DNA of 12,728 bases from Tepidimonas sp. UBA997 (GTDB lineage: Bacteria > Pseudomonadota > Gammaproteobacteria > Burkholderiales > Burkholderiaceae_C), in assembly GCA_002291945.1 (NCBI GenBank), contig DBAZ01000034.1, positions 1 to 12,728 on the forward strand, written 5' to 3'. A program made the translations under genes and the position numbers. Shown one piece after another: positions 1 to 6,003 of the stretch (position 1 is its first letter; each line of letters opens with the position of its first letter). The notes beneath the pieces are model-generated. The model was not told the DNA's origin, did not search any database, and saw only the letters and a program-made list of their open reading frames with translations.

Positions 1-82
1 CATTGAGGCCGATCTGGCCGCCAAGCGCACCCACCGGCACAGGTCTGGGCGGTTTATATTTACAACCATGCGCGGGTTCTGA
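1..82 (+). CDS. C-terminal end of a small gpW-like head-tail joining protein (5' partial)
   Basis: The frame beginning at base 2 is open from the window edge to the TGA at 80-82. It encodes 26 visible residues that start IEADLAAKR and end in a basic, aromatic tail (RFIFTTMRGF). The stop overlaps the ATG of the portal gene by one base (TGATG), as expected for a coupled upstream gene. In lambda-like phages the small gpW head completion protein lies between the large terminase and the portal. Proteins in that position are short, with a helical body and a basic C-terminus, which agrees with what is seen here. The gpW identity rests mainly on position and a short tail. Too little is visible to exclude another small connector protein, and a second forward frame is also open over these bases. 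Confidence 0.5.
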   Translation, partial: IEADLAAKRTHRHRSGRFIFTTMRGF

Positions 83-1560
83 TGGCTTCAGCCAACATCG
101 TCGATCGCGTGATCGGCTACTTCAGCCCGCGTGCGGGCATTGTCCGTCTGGCCGCCCGCGAGGCGCTCAAGCGTGCCTATGAAGGTGCCAGCCGAGCAGA
201 CGGCTGGGCGCCGCGCCGCCCTGGCGCCTCTGCCAACACAGACCATGCTGCGGATGCCCGTGAGCTGCGCAGCCGTGCCAGAGCTCTCTACCACAACGTG
301 CCTTACATCAAACGCGGCATCAACGCCCGCGTGGAAAACGCCATCGGCACCGGCATTTCTCCCCGGTCTCTGGCCAGCGGCGCTCTGCGTCGCCAAGTTG
401 ACGACCTCTGGGACGCCTGGCAATCCGTAGCCGATGCCGATGGGGTGTCGGACTTTTACGGCCTGTGGGCACGAGCCTATAGATCTCTTCGCCTGGACGG
501 CGAAGTGATGATGCGGCTGCGTCCGCGTTCGGTGGATGACGGCCTGCCTGTGCCGCTGCAGGTGCAGCTGCTGGAGATCGACTACTTGGATAGCGGGAAA
601 AACGGCACCCTGAATGGCAACACCATCATCAACGGCATCGAATACAACCCGATCGGCCAGGTGACCGCCTACTGGCTGTTCAACGAACACCCCGGCGAAT
701 TGCAGACGGTTCGCGGTCTGCGCACTTCGGTTGCCGTGCCTGCCAACCGGATCATTCACCTTTTCAAGGCCGACCGGCCTGGCGCCAAGCGTGGCGTCTC
801 CACGCTGGCTTCAGTGATCGCCCGAGTGCGCGATCTGCAGAACTACGAAGACGCCGAGCTGGCCCGAAAGAACCTCGAAACTCGCCTGAGCGTGCTGGCT
901 TCCGGGGACGTTTCGCAAATGGCTGCGCCCGAAGCCGGGCAGGACGTCACGACAGGCTCGCTCGGTGAGCTTCCTTCAGGTGGCGTTACATCCGTTCCGC
1001 CAGGCGTGAATCTCACGGTGATCGAGCCCAAAGCAGCGCCTGGCTACGAGGCTTACGTTAAACACCAGTTGCACCTGATTGCCGTTGGCATGGAGGTGAC
1101 CTACGAAATGCTGACCGGCGACATGACGGGGGTCAACTTCAGTTCGGCGCGTGTCGCGCTGATCGACTTCCGCCGTTCTGTCGAGCATGAGCAGTGGCTT
1201 GAGCTGATCCCGCACATGACCCGGCTGTGGCGCGAGTTCATCGACACGGCCTACCTGGCCCGATCCCTGCCGATGCGTGAGTACGCCGTGGACTGGTCAA
1301 CGCCCAAATGGGACTACGTGAACCCGCTGCAAGAAGTGAATGCAGACAACGCCGAAATCGCAGGCGGCCTGAGTTCCATCAGCGAAAAGCTGCGCCGTCG
1401 TGGCTACAAGCCAGACCTGGTGTTTGAAGAAATCGCTTCAGATTTTAGGCGGCTGAGCGACTCGGGTGTTCTGCCCATGCTGCTGGCCATGAAGTCGGGC
1501 AACGCGTCTGCATTGCCCGCTTCGATTGATGCGCCCGAGCCTGGTGGGCAGGATGAATAA
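82..1560 (+). CDS. Phage portal protein, lambda gpB family
   Basis: This 492-aa protein would form the dodecameric portal ring at the capsid vertex through which DNA is packaged and ejected, and to which the tail connector attaches. It has the usual features of the lambda-type portal family (Phage_portal_2): an N-terminal region with LRSRARALYHNVPYIKRGI-type sequence around residues 62-80, followed by a NAIGTGI segment; a central helical stretch (VIARVRDLQNYEDAELARK) at about 236-255; and the segment LTGDMTGVNFSSAR at about 344-357, where the family has its conserved 'sNySSaR' motif. Length fits the family (about 480-530 aa). The ATG overlaps the stop of the preceding gene and has no strong Shine-Dalgarno sequence, so translation is probably coupled. 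In lambda the portal is trimmed by the prohead protease; the protease gene follows here, but no cleavage site can be read with confidence. Confidence 0.95.
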   Translation: MASANIVDRVIGYFSPRAGIVRLAAREALKRAYEGASRADGWAPRRPGASANTDHAADARELRSRARALYHNVPYIKRGINARVENAIGTGISPRSLASGALRRQVDDLWDAWQSVADADGVSDFYGLWARAYRSLRLDGEVMMRLRPRSVDDGLPVPLQVQLLEIDYLDSGKNGTLNGNTIINGIEYNPIGQVTAYWLFNEHPGELQTVRGLRTSVAVPANRIIHLFKADRPGAKRGVSTLASVIARVRDLQNYEDAELARKNLETRLSVLASGDVSQMAAPEAGQDVTTGSLGELPSGGVTSVPPGVNLTVIEPKAAPGYEAYVKHQLHLIAVGMEVTYEMLTGDMTGVNFSSARVALIDFRRSVEHEQWLELIPHMTRLWREFIDTAYLARSLPMREYAVDWSTPKWDYVNPLQEVNADNAEIAGGLSSISEKLRRRGYKPDLVFEEIASDFRRLSDSGVLPMLLAMKSGNASALPASIDAPEPGGQDE

Positions 1561-1596
1561 ATCGTCTTAAGTTGGCCTAGCTTTGAGACACTGACC

Positions 1597-1602
1597 GAGG
1601 AA
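1597..1602 (+). promoter_or_regulatory. Shine-Dalgarno sequence of the protease-capsid fusion gene
   Basis: GAGGAA lies 10 nt before the ATG at 1613 and supports that start. It is in the 52-nt gap between portal and capsid genes, the longest gap in the window. A nearer ATG at 1602 opens only a 13-codon frame and is not the gene start. No promoter-like or terminator-like sequence was seen in the gap. Confidence 0.65.
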
Positions 1603-1612
1603 TGATCGTCCC

Positions 1613-3559
1613 ATGGAAAAAGATGAAATCCAGACAAACGTGATGCCCGCCATGGTTCGCGCCATGGAGCTGGTTCCCTCCACCTTTAATGCCGACAGCC
1701 GGACTGTCGATGTGGTATGGACCACCGGCGTCAAGGTTCGCCGCTACGACTGGTGGAACGAGCACTATTACGACGAAGAACTGGTCGTATCGCCAGAAGC
1801 GGTGGACATGACGCGCCTCAATGCTGGCGCTTCGGTGCTGAACACGCACATGCAGTGGGACCTGTCGAACGTGATCGGTGTGGTGGAGAAGGCCTGGCTG
1901 GATGGCAGCGAGGGCCGCGCGACGATCCGCCTCAGCCAGCGTGACGACATTTCGAGCATCGTGCGCGACATCGAGGCCGGAATCATTCGCCACATTTCGG
2001 CGGGCTACACAGTGCAGCGTTATGCCGTGGTACGCGCCGCAGACCGGGAAGACGGCGGCACTGTGCCGCTGTACCGCGCAGAGCGCTGGACGCCTGCCGA
2101 AATCTCGTTCGTTCCCGTTCCTGCGGACGCTGGAAGCAGCGTTCGCTCGAAGCCTTCGCAGGACTCTGGTGAGCCCTGCGAGTTTATCCACCGGGCGACT
2201 GCCCAACGAAAGGAAACCGCGATGGACAAAAATGGAGTCCAAACCGGCGGGCAGCCTCAAGCGCCCGTTGTTGCTGCCACTGCGGCAGTGGATGTGAATG
2301 CGCGTGCCGCTGAAGTCAGTGATCTCTGCGTGCGTCACGGTGTGCCGAATCTGATTCCTCAGCTTTTACGCGAAAACGCCGATGTGGACGCCGCTCGTGC
2401 AAAGATCCTGGACACTTTGGCCCGCAACGACGCCGCCGCCGGAGGCCACCGCAATGTGGTGAACGTGCAGACCGTGCAGGATCAGTTTGAAGTCCGCATG
2501 TCTGGTGTCGAGCAGGCCATCCTGCACCGCCTTACGCCCAGCATCAAGCTGGATGACAACGGCCGCCAGTACCGCTCTATGAGCTTGCTGGAAATCGGCC
2601 GTGAATGGCTGGAAGCCCAGAACGTGTCCACCCGTGGCATGGATAAGCTCAAGCTGGCCGACGCCATGTTGCAGCACCGATCCGCCGGTATGCACACCAT
2701 CAGCGACTTCGCTAGCCTGTTTGCCAACGTGGCCGGCAAGCGTCTGCGCAACGCCTACGAAGAAAACACCGGTACTTACCAGGTGTGGGCACGCCGCGCA
2801 CCGAACGCGCCGGACTTCAAGTCTATGAGCGTGGTGCAGCTCTCTGGCGCCCCTGATCTGCTGGCCGTGCCTGAGCATGGCGAGTACACCTACGGAACCA
2901 TGCGCGATGGCGCAACGGACTACAGGGTCGTGACTTATGGCCGCATCGTGGCGTTGACCCGCCAGGCCATCATCAACGACGATCTACGCGCCTTCGACCG
3001 CCTCACCGTTGCTTTCGGCCTGGCCGCGCGTCGCCTGGAAAACAGCCTGGTGTATGCAGAGCTGACCGCCTCCGCGCTGTACTCCGCGCAAAACGGCAAC
3101 AACGGCACCGGTGCTGGTTCTGCCCTGCAGTTGAGCAGCTTGTCTGCCATGCGCAGCGCCATGCGTCTGCAGCGTGGCCTCAATGGCGAACTGCTCAACG
3201 TGACGCCTTCTTTCCTGATCGTCCCCACGACCCTTGAGCAGACGGCTTACCAGTTGACCAGTAACCAGTACGTGCCTGCGCAGCAGTCGAACATCAACGA
3301 GTTCCGCACCGGCGGACGCACAGGCCTGGAGCCCGTGGTGGAGCCGCTGCTGGACGCCAGTTCTGCGACTGCCTGGTACGCTGCCGCCAACAGCGCGGCA
3401 GTGGACACGGTGGAGTACTGCTACCTCGATGGTGCCGAAGGCCCGCAGATCGAGAGCAAAGTTGGCTGGGGCGTGGACGGGGTGGAATACAAGTGCCGCC
3501 TGGACTTCGCCGCCAAGGCCATCGACCACCGTGGTCTGTACAGGGCCAACGGCGCTTAA
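1613..3559 (+). CDS. Prohead protease / scaffold / major capsid protein fusion
   Basis: This 648-aa polyprotein appears to combine capsid maturation protease, scaffold and shell subunit. Residues 1 to about 175 match the HK97-type prohead protease fold. The probable catalytic triad is His79 in LNTHMQW, Ser129 in HISAGYTV and Glu163 in PAEISFVPVPA, in the order and context usual for the family. Residues about 176-230 are a Pro/Ala/Gln-rich linker. Residues about 231-310 are helical and charged and are probably the scaffold (delta-like) segment. Residues about 310-648 are the capsid subunit, with RIVALTRQAIINDDLRAFDRL at 444-464, a stretch typical of these HK97-fold subunits and resembling the Mu gpT-type head protein. 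Such fusions are known in phages. Separate protease and capsid genes are more common, and the fusion implies self-cleavage during head maturation. An internal start at residue 204 could bypass the protease part. The junction shows no frameshift or stop. Confidence 0.92.
   Translation: MEKDEIQTNVMPAMVRAMELVPSTFNADSRTVDVVWTTGVKVRRYDWWNEHYYDEELVVSPEAVDMTRLNAGASVLNTHMQWDLSNVIGVVEKAWLDGSEGRATIRLSQRDDISSIVRDIEAGIIRHISAGYTVQRYAVVRAADREDGGTVPLYRAERWTPAEISFVPVPADAGSSVRSKPSQDSGEPCEFIHRATAQRKETAMDKNGVQTGGQPQAPVVAATAAVDVNARAAEVSDLCVRHGVPNLIPQLLRENADVDAARAKILDTLARNDAAAGGHRNVVNVQTVQDQFEVRMSGVEQAILHRLTPSIKLDDNGRQYRSMSLLEIGREWLEAQNVSTRGMDKLKLADAMLQHRSAGMHTISDFASLFANVAGKRLRNAYEENTGTYQVWARRAPNAPDFKSMSVVQLSGAPDLLAVPEHGEYTYGTMRDGATDYRVVTYGRIVALTRQAIINDDLRAFDRLTVAFGLAARRLENSLVYAELTASALYSAQNGNNGTGAGSALQLSSLSAMRSAMRLQRGLNGELLNVTPSFLIVPTTLEQTAYQLTSNQYVPAQQSNINEFRTGGRTGLEPVVEPLLDASSATAWYAAANSAAVDTVEYCYLDGAEGPQIESKVGWGVDGVEYKCRLDFAAKAIDHRGLYRANGA
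2209..2216 (+). promoter_or_regulatory. Internal ribosome binding site within the protease-capsid gene
   Basis: AAAGGAAA, containing the core AAGGA, ends 5-7 nt before an in-frame ATG at 2222-2224. This is ideal Shine-Dalgarno spacing and at least as good a site as the one at the annotated gene start. It falls in the linker between the protease and capsid parts, where chance occurrence is less likely to be meaningless. Confidence 0.6.
2222..3559 (+). CDS. Possible internally initiated scaffold-capsid protein (in-frame, nested)
   Basis: Translation from the internal ATG at 2222 would give a 445-aa protein (starting MDKNGVQTGG) that lacks the protease domain but keeps the scaffold-like helical region and the whole capsid subunit. 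Lambda shows a comparable arrangement: the scaffold Nu3 starts inside the protease gene C and is in frame with it. The sequence evidence is the strong ribosome binding site and its position exactly at the domain boundary. A shell needs hundreds of capsid subunits but few proteases, so a second start would solve the dosage problem created by a fusion. This is an inference; the fusion alone could suffice if the protease cuts itself free. Confidence 0.45.
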   Translation: MDKNGVQTGGQPQAPVVAATAAVDVNARAAEVSDLCVRHGVPNLIPQLLRENADVDAARAKILDTLARNDAAAGGHRNVVNVQTVQDQFEVRMSGVEQAILHRLTPSIKLDDNGRQYRSMSLLEIGREWLEAQNVSTRGMDKLKLADAMLQHRSAGMHTISDFASLFANVAGKRLRNAYEENTGTYQVWARRAPNAPDFKSMSVVQLSGAPDLLAVPEHGEYTYGTMRDGATDYRVVTYGRIVALTRQAIINDDLRAFDRLTVAFGLAARRLENSLVYAELTASALYSAQNGNNGTGAGSALQLSSLSAMRSAMRLQRGLNGELLNVTPSFLIVPTTLEQTAYQLTSNQYVPAQQSNINEFRTGGRTGLEPVVEPLLDASSATAWYAAANSAAVDTVEYCYLDGAEGPQIESKVGWGVDGVEYKCRLDFAAKAIDHRGLYRANGA

Positions 3560-3564
3560 GTTGA

Positions 3565-3570
3565 AAGGGG
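3565..3570 (+). promoter_or_regulatory. Shine-Dalgarno sequence of the decoration protein gene
   Basis: AAGGGG lies 8 nt before the ATG at 3579, in the 19-nt gap after the capsid gene. It is a strong, free-standing site, as expected for a protein needed in many copies. Confidence 0.65.
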
Positions 3571-3578
3571 AATGAAAC

Positions 3579-3932
3579 ATGCGTAACTTCGTCCAAAACG
3601 GCGACGTGTTGACCCTCACCGCCCCATCGGGTGGTGTGGTGGCCGGCCAGCTTTATGTGATCGGCAACATCCCGGTCGTGGCCACTCATGATGCGTCCGC
3701 CGGTGTCCCGTTCACTGGGATGGCCTCTGGTGTTTTTGACTTGCCCAAGGTCGGCTCTCAGGCCTGGACGGTCGGCGCCCGCATCAACTGGAACGCCGCC
3801 ACTGGTGTGGCGAGCACCGCCACCACTGCCGGGTTTTTCCCGATCGGTGTGGCCGTTGCTGCTGTCGGCTCTGGCGCTGGCGAGACCACTGGCCGCGTGC
3901 GCCTCAATGGCGTGGGTGTGGCTGCGCTGTGA
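3579..3932 (+). CDS. DUF2190 family capsid decoration (cement) protein
   Basis: This 117-aa protein is rich in Gly, Ala, Val and Thr and is predicted to be nearly all beta-strand. The opening MRNFVQNGDVLTLTAPSGGV and the later FFPIGVAVAA are typical of the DUF2190 family. Members of that family sit directly beside the major capsid gene and are thought to bind the outside of the shell and stabilise it, as lambda gpD does, though gpD is not necessarily homologous. Length agrees with the family (about 105-125 aa). The gene is separated from the capsid gene by only 19 nt with its own strong ribosome binding site. There is no signal peptide or membrane segment. The family call is firm; the cement role is taken from the family and position. 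Confidence 0.85.
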   Translation: MRNFVQNGDVLTLTAPSGGVVAGQLYVIGNIPVVATHDASAGVPFTGMASGVFDLPKVGSQAWTVGARINWNAATGVASTATTAGFFPIGVAVAAVGSGAGETTGRVRLNGVGVAAL

Positions 3933-3946
3933 TGGCGTTTTGAGCC

Positions 3947-4246
3947 ATGGGCAACTTTGACCGCATCGAGAGACGGCTGCAGGAGGCTGCGTTTCGCAAG
4001 CTCAGTAATGCGCTTGCGGTATTTAGCAGTGCAGCTCATCCGGTGCCGGTCATTTTTGCCAATGCCTTTGTGGACCCGGGCGGCATTGGTGTGGCCAGTT
4101 CACAGCCGCAGATGCTTTGCCAGTCAGCCGATGTTCCTGACGTGACCTACGGTGAGCGGGTTGAGATGGGCGAAACGGTTTACAGGATCGTGGGCATCGA
4201 GCCCGACGGCCTGGGTGAAACCCTATTCAGGCTGGAACGCGCATGA
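3947..4246 (+). CDS. Head-tail joining protein, lambda gpFII-like
   Basis: This 99-aa protein would attach to the DNA-filled head and provide the surface on which the tail docks. The N-terminal third is helical and basic (FDRIERRLQEAAFRKL). The rest is beta-rich and follows the order of lambda gpFII: a VIFANAFVDPGG strand, a stretch with SQPQMLCQSADVP, a VEMGETV turn and a final YRIVGIEPDGLGETLFRLER. In lambda gpFII the matching parts read GVFDDPE, SPSLFVRTDEV, LRRGDTL and FWVDRVSPDDGG. The start has only a weak GAG just upstream and lies 14 nt after the previous stop, so it probably depends on ribosomes from the decoration gene. The last four bases overlap the next gene (ATGA). Length is slightly below lambda gpFII (117 aa). 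Confidence 0.75.
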   Translation: MGNFDRIERRLQEAAFRKLSNALAVFSSAAHPVPVIFANAFVDPGGIGVASSQPQMLCQSADVPDVTYGERVEMGETVYRIVGIEPDGLGETLFRLERA

Positions 4247-4689
4247 CCACCTCCATCCGCGCCCAGGTTCGCGCAGCGGCAGTCACGGCCCTCAATGCCG
4301 TGCCTTCACTCGCTGGCCGGGTGTTTATGGACCAGGAGTATGTGCTGCAGCCCACCCATCTGCCTGCCCTGATGGTGGCCGTGAGCGAAAGCGCCAACCT
4401 GGAAGGCTCGTTCTCTGACGGGGTGGAGCGCACGCTCACCCTGCAGCTGCGGGCCGTGGCCAAGGCCACCAGTGGCCTGAGCGCTGCCCTGGATGCGATC
4501 GGCTACGCCGCCGAAGGTGCCCTCATGGTGAATGGCCTGTATGTGGCGGGCCGCACCTTCTACCCCGACGCCTTCAGCGCCGAGGTGCCTGACCTTTCTG
4601 CTGTGGGTGACCAGCCGGTTGGCGAGTTGTCCATGGAATTTGTGTTTTTCATTCCCACCCAGCGAGCGGCCCCCGGCCTGCTTGCGTAA
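4243..4689 (+). CDS. Tail terminator protein, lambda gpU-like
   Basis: This 148-aa protein probably forms the hexameric ring that caps the finished tail tube and joins it to the head. The fold pattern fits gpU: an N-terminal helix (TSIRAQVRAAAVTALNAV), a strand near LPALMVAVSESANL, an antiparallel strand ERTLTLQLRAVAK, a long helix GLSAALDAIGYAAEGAL, and a C-terminal strand SMEFVFFIPT. Lambda gpU has the same order and similar length (131 aa). The start overlaps the stop of the joining-protein gene (ATGA), and the next gene is the tail tube. That is the U-V order of lambda, but no gpZ-like gene lies between FII and U. An alternative reading as a diverged gpZ cannot be fully excluded without a profile search. 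Confidence 0.68.
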   Translation: MTTSIRAQVRAAAVTALNAVPSLAGRVFMDQEYVLQPTHLPALMVAVSESANLEGSFSDGVERTLTLQLRAVAKATSGLSAALDAIGYAAEGALMVNGLYVAGRTFYPDAFSAEVPDLSAVGDQPVGELSMEFVFFIPTQRAAPGLLA

Positions 4690-4694
4690 AGGAG
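4688..4694 (+). promoter_or_regulatory. Shine-Dalgarno sequence of the tail tube gene
   Basis: AAAGGAG begins inside the stop codon of the preceding gene and ends 8 nt before the ATG at 4703. It is among the strongest ribosome binding sites in the window, which suits a highly expressed tube subunit. Confidence 0.7.
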
Positions 4695-4702
4695 TCTGAG
4701 CG

Positions 4703-5353
4703 ATGAGCTATGCCCTTCCTGCCGGCGGCTCGCTGGCCATTGCGAGCACCTACGGCCCCGCCGTGAACATGACGGCTATCACCAACGCTGCCGAAGCCGT
4801 TGCGACTCTGGCCGCTGGCCACAACGTGGTGGTGGGCGACATTCTGGAGGTCAGCAGCGGCTGGGAGCTGCTAAACGGGCGCGTGGTGCGCGTCCGGGCG
4901 GTTGCCACCAACAACGTGACGTTTGAGCTTATCAACACCGCGAGCACAGCGCTCTACCCCGCCGCCGAAGGCATCGGCACCGTTCGCCGCATCACAGCCT
5001 TCACCACCATCACCCAGGTGGGCGCCATTGCCTTCACGGGCGGTGACCAGCAGTACGCCGACACCTCCAGCGTGTTTGGCCGTGCCGACACCCAGATGCC
5101 TGCCAGCCGCACGCCTGTGGTGGCCGAAATCACCATCCACGAAGACCCGACCCTGCCGTTCTACGCCGTCATCCGCGCGGCCCAGGAGGCCGGCAACCCG
5201 GCGGCCCTGCGTGTGACGGGCGGCAACGGTTCGCGCACCTTCCACAACGGCTTCTGGAGCATGGCCCAGTTTACCTCCCTGGAGCGCAACGCCACCGAAA
5301 AGCGTGCCGTTTCGTTCACGGGCGTGGCCGAACCCACCCGCTACGCAGCCTAA
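4703..5353 (+). CDS. Major tail tube protein
   Basis: This 216-aa protein is the likely repeating subunit of the tail tube, the role of lambda gpV. It is beta-rich throughout. An N-terminal segment with GDILEVSSGWELLNGRVVRV is followed by a strand-rich core (FTTITQVGAIAFTGGDQQY), then ASRTPVVAEITIHEDPTLPFY and a C-terminal block ending RAVSFTGVAEPTRY. An approximately 80-residue C-terminal domain with 'v.f.gv.ept' is common in tail tube proteins of siphoviruses with this gene order. Position is decisive: it lies between the terminator and the assembly chaperone pair, followed by the tape measure gene. Length (216 aa) is usual for tubes of this type (about 150-250 aa). The strong ribosome binding site fits a high-copy product. 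The exact protein family cannot be named from reading alone. Confidence 0.8.
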   Translation: MSYALPAGGSLAIASTYGPAVNMTAITNAAEAVATLAAGHNVVVGDILEVSSGWELLNGRVVRVRAVATNNVTFELINTASTALYPAAEGIGTVRRITAFTTITQVGAIAFTGGDQQYADTSSVFGRADTQMPASRTPVVAEITIHEDPTLPFYAVIRAAQEAGNPAALRVTGGNGSRTFHNGFWSMAQFTSLERNATEKRAVSFTGVAEPTRYAA

Positions 5354-5371
5354 GCCCGAGGCCCGCCACCC

Positions 5372-5752
5372 ATGGACCTGAACGACCTCAAGCATAAAGT
5401 GCAGGCGGCCCGGCGTTTCACCGTTGAGGTGGGCGCTGGCCGTGTGTTCACCCTGCAGCGGCCCAGCCGTTTCGACCTGCAGATGGCCGGTGCCAAATCC
5501 GGAATGTCTGCCGGGGTGCCTGGTTCGCGGCTGCAGTGGGAGCGCCTGGTGTTGTCCGGTGCCGTGGTGGGCTGGCAAGGCATCACGGCGGCCGACTTCG
5601 GCGCTAATGAGACCGATGCAGTGGCTTTTAACCCCGAAGCGGTTTCGATGCTGCTCGATGCCCAGCCCGAATGGGCCGATCAGCTTTCTGAGGCCGTTTG
5701 GACGCAGTTGGCAAAGGCCGAAGATGCTGAAGGCACAGCCGCAAAAAACTGA
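5372..5752 (+). CDS. Tail assembly chaperone, short form (gpG analogue)
   Basis: This 126-aa acidic protein would coat the tape measure protein during tail assembly and would not be part of the finished tail. Visible features are an N-terminal strand pair (RRFTVEVGAGRVFTLQRPSRFDL), a middle region (GVPGSRLQWERLVLSGAVVGWQGI) and a helical C-terminus (PEAVSMLLDAQPEWADQLSEAVW). This 'F.l.rPt..d' plus 'W..l..aVvgW.gi' pattern recurs in chaperones of siphoviruses of this type. The ATG has a modest GAGG 10 nt upstream (5358-5361) and lies 18 nt after the tube gene. The frame ends at UGA 5750-5752, directly after a slippery heptamer, so this is the product of ribosomes that do not shift. It lies immediately before the tape measure gene, the usual place for the G/GT pair. 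Confidence 0.82.
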   Translation: MDLNDLKHKVQAARRFTVEVGAGRVFTLQRPSRFDLQMAGAKSGMSAGVPGSRLQWERLVLSGAVVGWQGITAADFGANETDAVAFNPEAVSMLLDAQPEWADQLSEAVWTQLAKAEDAEGTAAKN

Positions 5753-6003
5753 CCGCGCTCCTGGAGTGGGAGCGCTCCAGGGGCGAGGCCGACAAGTTGC
5801 GCTCTGCCGGATTCGGGGATCTTCTCCCCGATCAGCCCACCCTGGACGCCCTGGCCGAACAGGCGCGTCACTGCTGGGCCTGGTGCGGCGGCTGGATGCC
5901 CGAACGCTGGCCCCTGTACGACGCCGTTTACCCTGTGGCCGACTGGCTGCAGCTCGTTGAGCTGATGGAGCACATACGCCGTGGCCAGCAAAGCGCGAAT
6001 TGA
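5372..6003 (+). CDS. Tail assembly chaperone, long -1 frameshift form (gpGT analogue)
   Basis: The predicted product is join(5372..5749,5749..6003): 126 residues of the short form, then 84 residues read in the -1 frame (starting LTALLEWERSRGEADKL and ending RRGQQSAN), 210 aa in total. The -1 frame stays open from the slip site to TGA 6001-6003. It has no good start codon or ribosome binding site of its own near its beginning, yet it encodes a sensible protein with a Trp/Cys-rich patch (CWAWCGGWMPERWP) and a helical end (DWLQLVELMEHIRR). In lambda the T part of gpGT binds the tail tube protein while the G part binds the tape measure, and a correct G:GT ratio is needed for tails. The last 23 bases overlap the tape measure start. 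Confidence is high because the slippery site, spacer, hairpin and position all agree. Confidence 0.85.
5743..5749 (+). promoter_or_regulatory. Programmed -1 ribosomal frameshift slippery heptamer
   Basis: A AAA AAC is in the zero-frame phase required for X XXY YYZ slippage (reading GCA AAA AAC TGA). It is followed at once by the zero-frame UGA at 5750-5752. After slippage the next codon is CTG at 5749-5751. Slow decoding at the stop may help the shift. Confidence 0.85.
5756..5785 (+). promoter_or_regulatory. Frameshift-stimulating RNA hairpin
   Basis: Bases 5756-5766 (CGCTCCTGGAG) pair with 5775-5785 (CTCCAGGGGCG). The result is an 11-bp stem with one U-G pair (5759-5782) and an 8-nt loop (5767-5774). 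It starts 6 nt after the slippery heptamer, within the 5-9 nt spacing usual for -1 frameshift stimulators. No U-run follows it, so it is not a terminator. Confidence 0.78.

Noticed and set aside
88..759. Long antisense open frame opposite the portal gene (223 aa)
   Set aside because: It lies wholly inside a confident gene, has low-complexity His/Gln/Val-rich translation and no ribosome binding site; it is a by-product of high G+C codon use.
1561..1612. Promoter or terminator in the longest gap
   Set aside because: No convincing -35/-10 pair, hairpin or U-run was seen; only a ribosome binding site is supported.
1577..2338. Antisense open frame opposite the protease part (253 aa)
   Set aside because: Translation is His/Arg-rich without recognisable domains, and the opposite strand carries a clear protease with catalytic motifs.
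4871..5578. Antisense open frame opposite the tube and chaperone genes (235 aa)
   Set aside because: Gly/His/Arg-rich shadow of two real genes, spanning their boundary with no signals of its own.
5756..5785. Hairpin as a rho-independent terminator
   Set aside because: No U-run follows, it lies within coding sequence upstream of the essential tape measure gene, and its spacing from the slippery site points to frameshift stimulation.
5424..5960. Overlapping forward frame (178 aa) across the chaperone region
   Set aside because: Cys/Arg/Pro-rich out-of-frame translation; conflicts with the chaperone and its frameshift extension.
5797..6003. Independent small gene starting at ATG 5797 between chaperone and tape measure
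   Set aside because: This is the distal part of the -1 frame extension; it lacks a ribosome binding site, and the frame is open back to the slippery site, so frameshifting explains it better.
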